The notes below the pieces were generated by a model that saw only the letters and a list, made by a program, of their open reading frames with translations, did not search any database and was not told the DNA's origin. Shown one piece after another: positions 56,901 to 64,000 of a stretch of DNA of 64,000 bases (positions are counted from its first letter, which is position 1; each line of letters begins with the position of its first letter). Location: the NCBI GenBank assembly GCA_035582835.1, contig JAYKAV010000888.1, positions 1,047,380 through 1,111,379 on the forward strand, in the 5' to 3' direction. The DNA is from Phoebastria nigripes. Taxonomy: Eukaryota > Chordata > Aves > Procellariiformes > Diomedeidae. The position numbers and the translations under genes are program-made.

Positions 56901-59585
56901 TGGGGCCAACTCAAATGTACAACTAAGATCACGTTTGGTTTGTCCCACCTACATGCTGCAGTTTCTCCTAGTTGAAACACTCAGGAGGTCCGACAATCTT
57001 CCACATCCCACAGCAGGCTTCAGATGAAGGGTTTTTTCCTGTACCTGAACTGTGTCTCCCCAGGACCACAGCTAGCCATCCTTGTTTAGGCAAATGCCAA
57101 TGGATGCCCCAGTTTTGTCTAGGATGGGCCACAGTGACAACAAGCACTCAGCTTTCTCCAATGTGGATAAGAGAGGAAGACAAATGAGAAGATAAAAATA
57201 CATCTCAAACTGAAGAGAAAGTTCAGAGGGGACAAAGAAAAGACTCTTGGAAACATCCTCTCGTTCTACTTGAGCCAAGTTTTTCCTGTGGTCAGAGGTG
57301 ACCCTGATGTTCACTTCAGAAGCTGGGCTGAAGATTATTTCTTTTGGGGACAATGCCAGCTCCCACATCACCTGCAGAGGCTTACAGCTACTGCAACAGT
57401 CCACGTCACTGCCTGACAAACCAGAGGAGGGAACTGATCCAAGGGAAAAACCACCAAGCCCCACAGTTGTTTCACTAGGAAGGGACAGGGCACAAACATC
57501 TTCCCCAAAAGCATTGTACAGGTAAAACCGAATTGGAAGGAACCTCTTTTAATCCAACACTGCTGCCTAACACAGCAAAGCCCTTCAGAGTCACTGGAAG
57601 GTGGCATGCCCCTGTCTCTGGGCCTGGAGCACCCTGGCAGGCACCTCCCACATCCCAGCACCTGATACAGCAAACCTCCAACCACCAGAGAAGGGAAGAG
57701 AAGTCCAACCACATTTTTGAATCCTCTGGAGAGCTTGCCCAGGCTCTTCTCCCTTCCTGGCTGCACACAGTCATAAAAACAATAAATCATCCAGAAGGAG
57801 GTAAAAAGAAGCCTTAACAAGACTTCTAAACTCAGCTCTTACTCCTTTCGTAAGTGTGGTCAGCACAGGAATAACCCAGGCCCAAGTGAGACTGGAAAAA
57901 ACATTAAGATTCAGACTGTCTTTAAAAAGCAACCTCATCGTTAACTCTCCAGAGTGCTTTCTTGTGGAAGTGAAATGGACACAAGACTTGGTCTTACAGA
58001 CCTATAGGAGACCCCAATTTGTGTCTTGCAATTTAGCACCTTCTCAAGCAAAGTTTGTCCAGTCTTCTCCCCTGCAGATCGCCCTTGTGGGATCCTGTAC
58101 GCTTATCTGCCTTTTCTTCCCCACTATCCTTTCCTGTAAAAGGAAGAATCAACATTCCCTGCCTCACAGAAAAATAATTAGGATAAAGCCATTTAAAGAT
58201 ACGTAAATACTGTGATAATGGGATGACATAAGCTCTAAATAAAAATATTTGTGTCACCTTCACATCTGGAGACATTTGATCTTTGTATTGCAGAGGGCAG
58301 TTAGTGCTTTTTGAGACTAGGCTTTTTTCATTCTGCATTTTTAATAACCAAGAGAAGGTGCTAGAACTTGGAAGGTGCAGTCTCAGGCCAGGTGAAAATG
58401 TAGCTTTCCTGAAAAAGGGAAGGGTGTGAAGCTAGCCAAGAAAAAAAAACCAACCAAACAAACAAAAAAAAACCAAACCAAACAGACTTCCACATTTTTA
58501 TTTAAAAAAAAATCTTGTAACTTGCTGAAAAAATTTGCCAAAGTTCTCAGTTGAAGTCCTAGAAGCAGATTTAAAAAAAAAAACAAAACAAAAAACAAAA
58601 ACCCAACAAAAACCCCAAAATCTTCAAGGCACTTTTGTCTTTTAAAAGTTTTTCTCTTTGCATGATTTACAAACACCCCCAAAAGGGCCTGGGCATGGTT
58701 CTGCTGTGAACTTCTGGGCTGCAGTTGGAGCTGTTCTGTAAAGAGAACCAAAGTCACTGATTTATTTTGTTTCTTGCTTTTTTCAGGGGATTTGTTCTAG
58801 CACAACCCAATACACATTTCCTAACAACATCTGTAACGATATATCAAGTTCTGTATTTTCTTATAATTCAAATGAGCTTATAAAGCTTAACACTTCTGGT
58901 CTATCAAGCAATCTAACAAAGAGAGTAAGCAGTGGCTTAGTTTGAGGACACAGACAAAAACGCCACAAGCCTGAACTTAACTCTTTTCCAACTTGCACAC
59001 CTCTCAGGATATCCCAAGCCTACTTGAGAGTTTCCTCTCCAGTAAAGGCAGTGTGAACTGCTGCAGCTCAGGGAGTTCATGCAGTCATTGAGTTTATCCC
59101 TGCCAGGGGAATAAACACAAGACCTTTGCACTGTTTCCAATGGTCTTGCCACAAGGACAAATTCCAGGCTAAGAACAAACTCCAGATCATTGCTACCTAG
59201 TCGGACTCTGCATAGAGCCAAATCGTACAGAGGTGTGTCCATAGTATCAGCTTGAACGTGACTGCTGATTTGAAGACTGAAACCCAAAAGGTCTCNAATT
59301 CCTGTTTTAGACAGGGAAGTAATTTGTACGATGTAGGACAGGATTTGATTTCACGAGCTGCAGATCTCATCTACTCTAAAGCATGCTGTTAGCGATTTTG
59401 TGGTTTTGTGTTCAGTGTATTTTAACACAGGCACAGAACAATCAATCTGTAAAAATACAGTAACGTGTCACTTACTGGTGTTGTGGTCTATGTAATAAAC
59501 TCCAACCTGAGGGTCATAAGCTTCTTCCCATCCTAACGGCAATTCATCACTAATGCAGTCTGCAAAGGTTAGTGGTTTAGTATAC
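20837..59585 (-). CDS. WWC1: KIBRA / WW and C2 domain-containing protein 1 (exons 2-23, 5' end beyond window)
   Basis: Cytoplasmic scaffold that activates Hippo signalling (with NF2 and LATS), binds aPKC and links to synaptic trafficking. Twenty-two exons, all GT-AG with consistent phases, sum to 3244 nt. With a 40-residue exon 1 like human, the protein would be about 1120 residues (human 1113 in the sequence I know). In order: second WW domain ([16 protein letters not shown]), coiled coils with a Ser-rich break (about 105-240 and 290-425), Ser-rich phosphosite region (about 425-560), C2 domain (about 645-795), short Glu-rich stretch, aPKC-binding region [17 protein letters not shown]-terminal coiled coil, and PDZ-binding end ADDV. 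The first WW domain and start codon are outside. Residue numbers assume that exon 1. Divergence from human is concentrated in linkers. Confidence 0.97.
21435..21556 (-). CDS. WWC1: WWC1 exon 22
   Basis: [20 protein letters not shown] to EPLEVQSF plus two bases. Human reads QMDRAEHK at the start, one residue longer. No in-frame alternative AG giving that was seen. Acceptor TTTAG, donor GTAAGT. Confidence 0.95.
22769..22999 (-). CDS. WWC1: WWC1 exon 21 (C-terminal coiled coil)
   Basis: [20 protein letters not shown] to [15 protein letters not shown]-terminal coiled coil, 77 codons. Acceptor TCTAG, donor GTGAGT. Confidence 0.97.
23863..23955 (-). CDS. WWC1: WWC1 exon 20
   Basis: [20 protein letters not shown], then [11 protein letters not shown]. 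Nearly identical to human. Acceptor TTTCAG, donor GTAAAA. Confidence 0.97.
25423..25587 (-). CDS. WWC1: WWC1 exon 19 (aPKC-binding region)
   Basis: [20 protein letters not shown], then [20 protein letters not shown] and YVCR. This is the conserved region that binds and is phosphorylated by atypical PKC in human KIBRA. Acceptor TTTCAG, donor GTAAGG. Confidence 0.97.
26291..26438 (-). CDS. WWC1: WWC1 exon 18 (acidic region)
   Basis: [20 protein letters not shown], then EEEEFCAGK to MEIAVK. Glu-rich region, but the Glu run is much shorter than the human one. Acceptor AACAG, donor GTAAAG. Confidence 0.94.
27236..27336 (-). CDS. WWC1: WWC1 exon 17
   Basis: [20 protein letters not shown], then [13 protein letters not shown] plus two bases. 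The donor GTAGGT was chosen because the split codon gives Trp, as in human. Acceptor CTCAG. Confidence 0.93.
27944..28096 (-). CDS. WWC1: WWC1 exon 16 (end of C2 and linker)
   Basis: [20 protein letters not shown] to [15 protein letters not shown] closes the C2 domain. The following linker [16 protein letters not shown] has little resemblance to human. Acceptor ATTAG, donor GTAAGA. Confidence 0.94.
29473..29665 (-). CDS. WWC1: WWC1 exon 15 (C2 domain)
   Basis: [20 protein letters not shown] to NSHLEECL. Core of the C2 domain. The human polymorphic pair Met734-Ser735 aligns here with Ile-Ser (codons at 29553-29548). Acceptor CAATAG, donor GTTAGT. Confidence 0.97.
30431..30517 (-). CDS. WWC1: WWC1 exon 14 (C2 domain)
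   Basis: [20 protein letters not shown], then LLLQQDQK. First strands of the C2 domain. Acceptor ATTCAG, donor GTAAGT. Confidence 0.97.
30518..33327 (-). other. WWC1 introns 13 and 12
   Basis: Introns 13 (30518-31440) and 12 (31522-33327). A G-rich run lies at 32566-32578. No other feature seen. Confidence 0.8.
31441..31521 (-). CDS. WWC1: WWC1 exon 13
   Basis: [20 protein letters not shown], then KVQIAM. Lead-in to the C2 domain. Acceptor TTTCAG, donor GTAAGC. Confidence 0.94.
33328..33436 (-). CDS. WWC1: WWC1 exon 12
   Basis: [20 protein letters not shown], then [15 protein letters not shown]. It was read from the complement and matches human [20 protein letters not shown] exactly. Acceptor GATAG, donor GTAGAC. 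Confidence 0.96.
33437..37620 (-). other. WWC1 intron 11
   Basis: A 4.2-kb intron. A stretch of higher GC (about 33560-34260) carries a 157-codon plus-strand open frame with no recognisable domain. A CpG-rich patch lies at about 34570-34640. No element could be named. Confidence 0.75.
37621..38159 (-). CDS. WWC1: WWC1 exon 11 (largest, Ser-rich)
   Basis: One base, 179 codons and one base. Begins [20 protein letters not shown], includes [32 protein letters not shown] and [20 protein letters not shown], the region of mitotic kinase sites in human KIBRA. Ends RTGDKHLGQ. Contains a short EQLEQL duplication absent from human. Confidence 0.97.
40551..40640 (-). CDS. WWC1: WWC1 exon 10
   Basis: [19 protein letters not shown] to MLHTQLK. 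End of the central coiled coil. Acceptor CTTAG, donor GTATGT. Confidence 0.96.
41911..41927. repeat. (ACA)n microsatellite
   Basis: Five to six ACA units in WWC1 intron 9. Confidence 0.85.
42113..42355 (-). CDS. WWC1: WWC1 exon 9
   Basis: [18 protein letters not shown] to DTQSKALTE. Strongly conserved central coiled coil with [19 protein letters not shown]. Acceptor CTGCAG, donor GTAGGT. Confidence 0.97.
42356..47622 (-). other. WWC1 intron 8
   Basis: A 5.3-kb AT-rich intron with a T15 run (44940-44954) and an A run near 45125-45137. No coding sequence, CR1 copy or RNA gene recognised. Confidence 0.8.
47623..47696 (-). CDS. WWC1: WWC1 exon 8
   Basis: [20 protein letters not shown], then EAKR plus two bases. 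Human has FGINSNNQ at its start. Acceptor TCTCAG, donor GTAATT. Confidence 0.96.
48767..48913 (-). CDS. WWC1: WWC1 exon 7
   Basis: Forty-nine codons, [20 protein letters not shown] to [13 protein letters not shown]. Ser-rich linker between coiled coils, with the DVSSQTD motif conserved. Acceptor TTTTAG, donor GTGAGT. Confidence 0.95.
49475..49604 (-). CDS. WWC1: WWC1 exon 6
   Basis: [18 protein letters not shown] to KEKQDLIQ. Coiled coil rich in Lys, Glu and Leu. Acceptor ATGCAG, donor GTATTG. Confidence 0.97.
50542..50621 (-). CDS. WWC1: WWC1 exon 5
   Basis: [20 protein letters not shown] to GFQTLK plus two bases. Coiled-coil segment. Acceptor TTACAG, donor GTAAGT. Confidence 0.96.
51557..51633 (-). 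CDS. WWC1: WWC1 exon 4
   Basis: Two bases plus 25 codons: a Ser run ([13 protein letters not shown]), then [12 protein letters not shown]. Acceptor TTCTAG, donor GTAAGC. Confidence 0.95.
52019..52033. repeat. (GTT)n microsatellite
   Basis: Five GTT units followed by a T run in WWC1 intron 3. Confidence 0.85.
53355..53558 (-). CDS. WWC1: WWC1 exon 3
   Basis: Finishes WW2 ([11 protein letters not shown]), where Ile replaces the second conserved Trp, as in human KIBRA. It then enters the first coiled coil ([20 protein letters not shown] to EHKLGSQTS). Acceptor CTAAG and donor GTGAGT set by phase. Confidence 0.97.
53559..59475 (-). other. WWC1 intron 2
   Basis: A 5.9-kb intron. Contains A and C rich low-complexity stretches (58440-58620) and a region at 57060-57820 with several open frames on both strands but no recognised protein. 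One N at 59296. Confidence 0.8.
58440..58620. repeat. A-rich low-complexity tracts
   Basis: Two CAAA and CCAAA-type stretches (58440-58484 and 58571-58620) on the plus strand, separated by ordinary sequence. They create a spurious Phe and Leu rich antisense open frame. Confidence 0.8.
59476..59585 (-). CDS. WWC1: WWC1 exon 2 (second WW domain)
   Basis: One base, 36 codons and one base: [18 protein letters not shown], then [18 protein letters not shown]. Carries most of WW domain 2, joined to WW1 on exon 1 off-window. Acceptor TTTCAG, donor GTAAGT. Confidence 0.97.
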
Positions 59586-62500
59586 CTGAAACGCAAAATA
59601 ATATTTAGGATGAATAAAAGAACACTCCCACACGTCTATTCCAAACAACCGAACAGAAAACAAGTATCACAAGGGCTTCAGTATAGAAAACAAAGAAAGT
59701 TGAAAACTATTTTAAAGCTTTTGTTTTTATCAAATAATACTCCACAAACTCTTCCCTTTCTTCATCTGAAGTTACAGCAAGATGAATTCATTTTGACAGA
59801 GCTCCCGAGCCTTGCCTGGCTCAGCCAGTACTTGCTCGACAAAGGAACATTAAGAACTTTGCCAGAAACAATCCTCGTCTCTCAAGTGAAAGAACAAGAC
59901 TATTTGAAGGCAAGTCCTGTATCAAAAATATGTAGACAAGAAGGAGCAAGATGAGAAATGCAATTTGCATAGCATGAATAATTAAGACTGCACAATCAAT
60001 AGCAAGTGCTGAGAACTGTGGGACCACTTGTCATGCAACTCAACTCATTTGCATTGCAATATGTTCTGTTTCATTAATGACAAACTAGATTAGTTTCTCA
60101 GTATCACGAAAATGTGTAACCCACTCTGTCCAAATGAGGAAGTGTTTCTGCAATACTGCTCTGAGGAGTTTTTCTATTAGAGACCACATCCAGCAACAGT
60201 CTGAAGGCTTGTATGGCTAAAAACAAAGCTTAGAGTACCCACTCCTCGAGTGACCCCACAGATTTTTAAGTCACCAAAACCATGCCCCTTTCATCCCTTT
60301 GACTCTGAGCTAACGAGGTTCAGCTTGCACCAACAAAACTACTAACCAAGTGTATCACTACAGGGAGGCACAAGCCAGGAAGAATTAAGCTTGCAGGTAT
60401 CTCACATAACCAGCTGCCAAAAGCATAATATGCCACAGGCCCATAGATCCATCACACAACCCCAACGCACGCACGTGGCCTATCTGGAAGGAGGGCCATG
60501 ACTTCGTGTTGGGGCCCGTGAGTCGGACTTACCAGAAGAGCCCATTGGGCAGAAAGCACAGGACACACCATAAACCACCACAGCCCCTCTCTAGCAGTTA
60601 TGCTGCACATACTAAGAGCAACTCAGTCAAAAAGCAGCCATGGAACTGTACCGAACTCTGCCACATNCAAGTGGCATGCCACAGGAAGGTAAGGTGGTTA
60701 AGAAAGCAATTTTCCAACCCACTGTAAGAGACTGAACAGGTCTGCAGAAAGTCTTTCATACCCAAAGGTAATTCAGCAGGGCTGGCAGTTAGATAAAGAG
60801 TTTTACTAAGTTTTGAGCACACTTGAGCATACTTTATCTGGAGGCACTGAGCAACCAACTGGTAGCCTCATATTAACATCTTACAGTCACTCATTAGCGT
60901 AAAGGGGAATTTTAGGAAAGCCTCCAACCATAAGAGGTTCAACATAAAATCTACATTTAATGAGTAACACAATTCCCCCCCCAAACATGACCTGGAAGTC
61001 TGGTACACAGTAAGAACAAGGTGGAAACACTTCTGTAAAAGCTACGTAAGCCACTAAGATCTCTACTTACCTGCTGCTGCATTTCACTTTCAACACGTTG
61101 CCTTTGCCATCTGAAGCAGTGCTTGAATCACTATTTTCTCAGAAAACTTCAATTTAATTTAATGCTCTGCAGTGCAAAAAAGAACTCAGAGCTTCACAAC
61201 ATAGAACTGTGAAACCTTCTCAATAAAGTTCAACTGAAAGGTTTATTTTTACTGTTCTTAATCTAGACTGTGTACCAAAAGCATGTTTGTATAGAAAATA
61301 GAGATTACCTGAAAGTAAAATAGAATCTCAATACTTCTGATCACTATCCCTTATCCCATGTTTTTCCCTGTGGATCAAGCTGTTTCCTCAGCCCAAGAGT
61401 ACCCAGTATGTGCTGCTCTGAGTTGATCAAGTCAAAGATGCACAAGGGTAAAAATGCAGAGCAAGGTCAGATACAAGCAACTCTCTGGAGATAACACAGA
61501 TGAAAGTGCTGTTGCAAACGTGTCAGCAATTTTAACTTAAACACTAGGGTTAGCACTTTCGCCTCTCTGAAAATTGAACTGCTAATATTAAATAAAAGCA
61601 AGTGGAAGCAGGACAGGTAGAGAAGAGGGAAGGAGCGAACACCGGACTCTGGAGGACTGGCTCATCCCTTAGAGGGGCACAGACATGCTGGGACGACACG
61701 GCAGGTAACAGGGAACACAGCCTGCCCTGCCCTGGCTGCCCCATACGGCAGGGCACGGCCGCAGCTGAGCTCCCCTGGGCAAAGCAGGCTGCTGCCTGCA
61801 GACATAGCGGTGCTCCTGAGGGTGCCTTCTCCTTCAAGCCCATCAAAACAAATGCAGAAAAACCTCGGTGACTTCAGGATGGTCATGCATTTGCAAAAAA
61901 CAGAACAAGACAACCACAAGAACTGATCTCTGCTTATTTTCTTGTGACTTAAGAATCAAGCTGATTTTTAAAAGCTGTCTAAGGGCTGATCTCAACTTCA
62001 CACACATCAGGAAAACCAGCTTGATGATACTTCAACGTAACTGCTGATGGCTTGTGTTGTAGTAATTATCTGATTGCCCTGATAAGCATGACATTGTTCT
62101 TCCATGGCCAAATATTTTATAAAAAAAATTCAGTGAAAANTTTTCACCTATAGTCCATAATAAAGTCTAGATTTAATGCTTATTAGATGTTATTTGGAAC
62201 AAGGGAAAGGAGGAAAAGTTAGTATTTATTTATTTGTAAAAATATATTTAAAGTCAACAGGGATAGAGTGTGCCATCTAGGCCACGCAAAGTCCAAGTGG
62301 TCTCTTCCAGTGCATCATTTGATTAGTAACACTCAAAATATTGCTGTGAATTGGTTTTATGATTACTATTTTGCTACTTCTATAGAGAGCTTTGTCAGAA
62401 GAAGTGTCATTTCATCCTGGGTTTGCACAGTCTCTAACCTTGTACACCAGCTTCCATTCAGCCCTATGGATTGATTAAACCAGAAACGATGCATTTCCCA

Positions 62501-64000
62501 TGTCCCAGCTGTTGTCCCAGCTCAACATTTCTGGCAAGTGATCCAAGCAAACATCCCTTAACATGGGGCAGTAATTAAACTCATACTTAAAGTATATTAG
62601 GTGAAGGTGTGCTGCAGTATAAAACATACCTCAGTAGCTTAATTTGTATTACACACTGAGCAGAGTTTCCTGCTGCAGAATTCTGCTCAAGAATCACATC
62701 TAAGATTAAAATCAAACTTTTTTTTTTTTTAAATAGCTTTGAGCTGCACTATCAGCCCCAGGACTTGGGACTACTTTCATCAGGGAATGGTGCTATAGTG
62801 CCAACTTCAATGCTCCGAAGTTTAATACCAAACTCATAAAGCTTCTGCTTTTGTCCAGTCCTATTTTGCTAGAAGCAGCTGAATTCCTTCTAGATGTGCT
62901 CAGGAACTATCAGACTCTATAGGAAGCCAGGACCAAGCAACTGAAGGATGGTTTTTCCTATTTTCCATATGAAGTGTAATGGATGAACTACATCCAGTCA
63001 GTTCTTTCAGTTAGAGTTTTGGAGAAAAAGCAAGGCAGGATCAATCTGCTATAGCAATGACACAAGCCAAATGGAGACTTGCCAGTTACTAGGGCTCAGA
63101 AACAGACAATAATGTCACCTTTGAGATTCAGATTTTCAGTGTATCTCAAGCAGCACCGACCATCAAGCACGGACTAGTGCTGTCCTCCCTGGCTGACTGC
63201 AAGCTTGCAACTATCCATTTGTACAGAGGAGTAAGTATTCATTAAAGGAGAATTCTGTCATTCAACTAGCAAACAGAAGAGTAATTCGTTTTAGAATTGA
63301 GAGAGTAATTCCATTTATTACAGACAACATATGTCATAGAGCTATTTCCCCAAATAACTGCAGCTTCATAACCAAATTACTTACTCTTCTAAACTCCTTT
63401 CCCTTGCTGTTGTGGGAAAAACTGGCACAAATCAAAGCAGCAATGCTACAATTACAGATGAAAGACATGCAGTATGTTGTGTAGCCAGACTATGAATAAA
63501 GCGTAAAAAGAAAAAGGAGATTATTTCCTTGTTTTAAGATATGATTTTAGAGGTTGTTATGAAGACTGAAATAAACCAATTTTCCAGAAGGGGTCCAAAA
63601 ATCAAGCATCTCCCTAAGCACACACACACACACAATGTAGCATGACTGATTAAATGAGCAAAAGGTAAAGTTTCTTTCTCACAGCAGGACATGATTCAGT
63701 TAGTGTATTATTTCTGCATAAAACAGGACTGTTTCTGCATTTGGAAAGTTAAAGCTAGGGCACATCTGCGGAACTATTTCTTTTGAAACATCTCCTTTGC
63801 AATTCACAAAGCTTCCTAGCAGCCTTGGAAAAATCTCATCAACTCAGTCAAACCACATTATCATACAATAAGTCCTCTCTGTAGCTAGACTCAAAGCAGC
63901 AATCTAGAAAAATGGACCCCTTTCACCCACTGCGCTTATAACTAAGGAAGGAAACCTACAAAATGATTTATGCATTCCTTACCCTCCTCTGTTAGGGAAA
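59586..64000 (-). other. WWC1 intron 1 (partial, continues past window end)
   Basis: At least 4.4 kb upstream of exon 2. The first WW-domain exon is not found here, so intron 1 extends beyond the window. Contains a GC-rich patch at 61600-61830, a T run at 62718-62731 and a (CA)8 repeat at 63619-63634. Confidence 0.85.
63619..63634. repeat. (CA)8 microsatellite
   Basis: Eight CA units in WWC1 intron 1. Confidence 0.9.

Noticed and set aside
58383..58757. A 124-codon Phe and Leu rich minus-strand open frame that looks membrane-like
   Set aside because: It is the translation of A-rich low-complexity tracts (TTT and TTG codons). No start context, splice sites or homologue seen.
61071..61140. 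Possible WWC1 exon 1 (GT donor-like site at 61072)
   Set aside because: The upstream sequence does not encode the first WW domain (a GWEEARDFDG-like motif), so exon 1 must lie beyond 64000.

Overview
The window looks like a piece of a bird nuclear genome. It carries two large, intron-rich vertebrate genes, several CR1 LINE fragments (the characteristic avian retroposon) and scattered N bases typical of a draft assembly. The encoded proteins are very close to what I know of avian and mammalian RARS1 and WWC1. I cannot name the species. No prokaryotic, viral or mobile-system gene set is present.

Both genes run on the minus strand, tail to head. RARS1 (cytoplasmic arginyl-tRNA synthetase) is complete from 19138 down to the stop at 197. 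It has 15 coding exons whose phases all match and which sum to 1986 nt (661 residues plus stop). A poly(A) signal lies only 19 nt past the stop. Its first exon sits in a CpG island (about 18340-19340). Upstream of it, after about 1.7 kb, is the stop codon of WWC1 (KIBRA). WWC1 exons 2 to 23 (numbered by analogy with the human gene) were all placed between 59585 and 20837. They sum to 3244 coding nt with continuous phase. Exon 1, which encodes the initiator Met and the first WW domain, lies beyond 64000. The same WWC1-RARS1 neighbourhood and orientation is known in human 5q34, so this is conserved synteny.

The two genes are not a functional pathway pair. RARS1 charges tRNA-Arg and, through an N-terminal leucine zipper, joins the multi-tRNA synthetase complex. 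WWC1 is a cytoplasmic scaffold of Hippo signalling, cell polarity (aPKC) and synaptic memory-related signalling. Points of interest are a GC-AG intron in RARS1, a conserved internal Met73 start, an avian Ile at the human WWC1 M734I polymorphic site, an unclassified diverged 119-bp direct repeat at exactly 579 bp spacing in RARS1 intron 3, and a palindromic E-box between the genes. I did not find a novel biological system. Everything outside exons reads as ordinary intron or intergenic DNA with simple repeats and CR1 relics.
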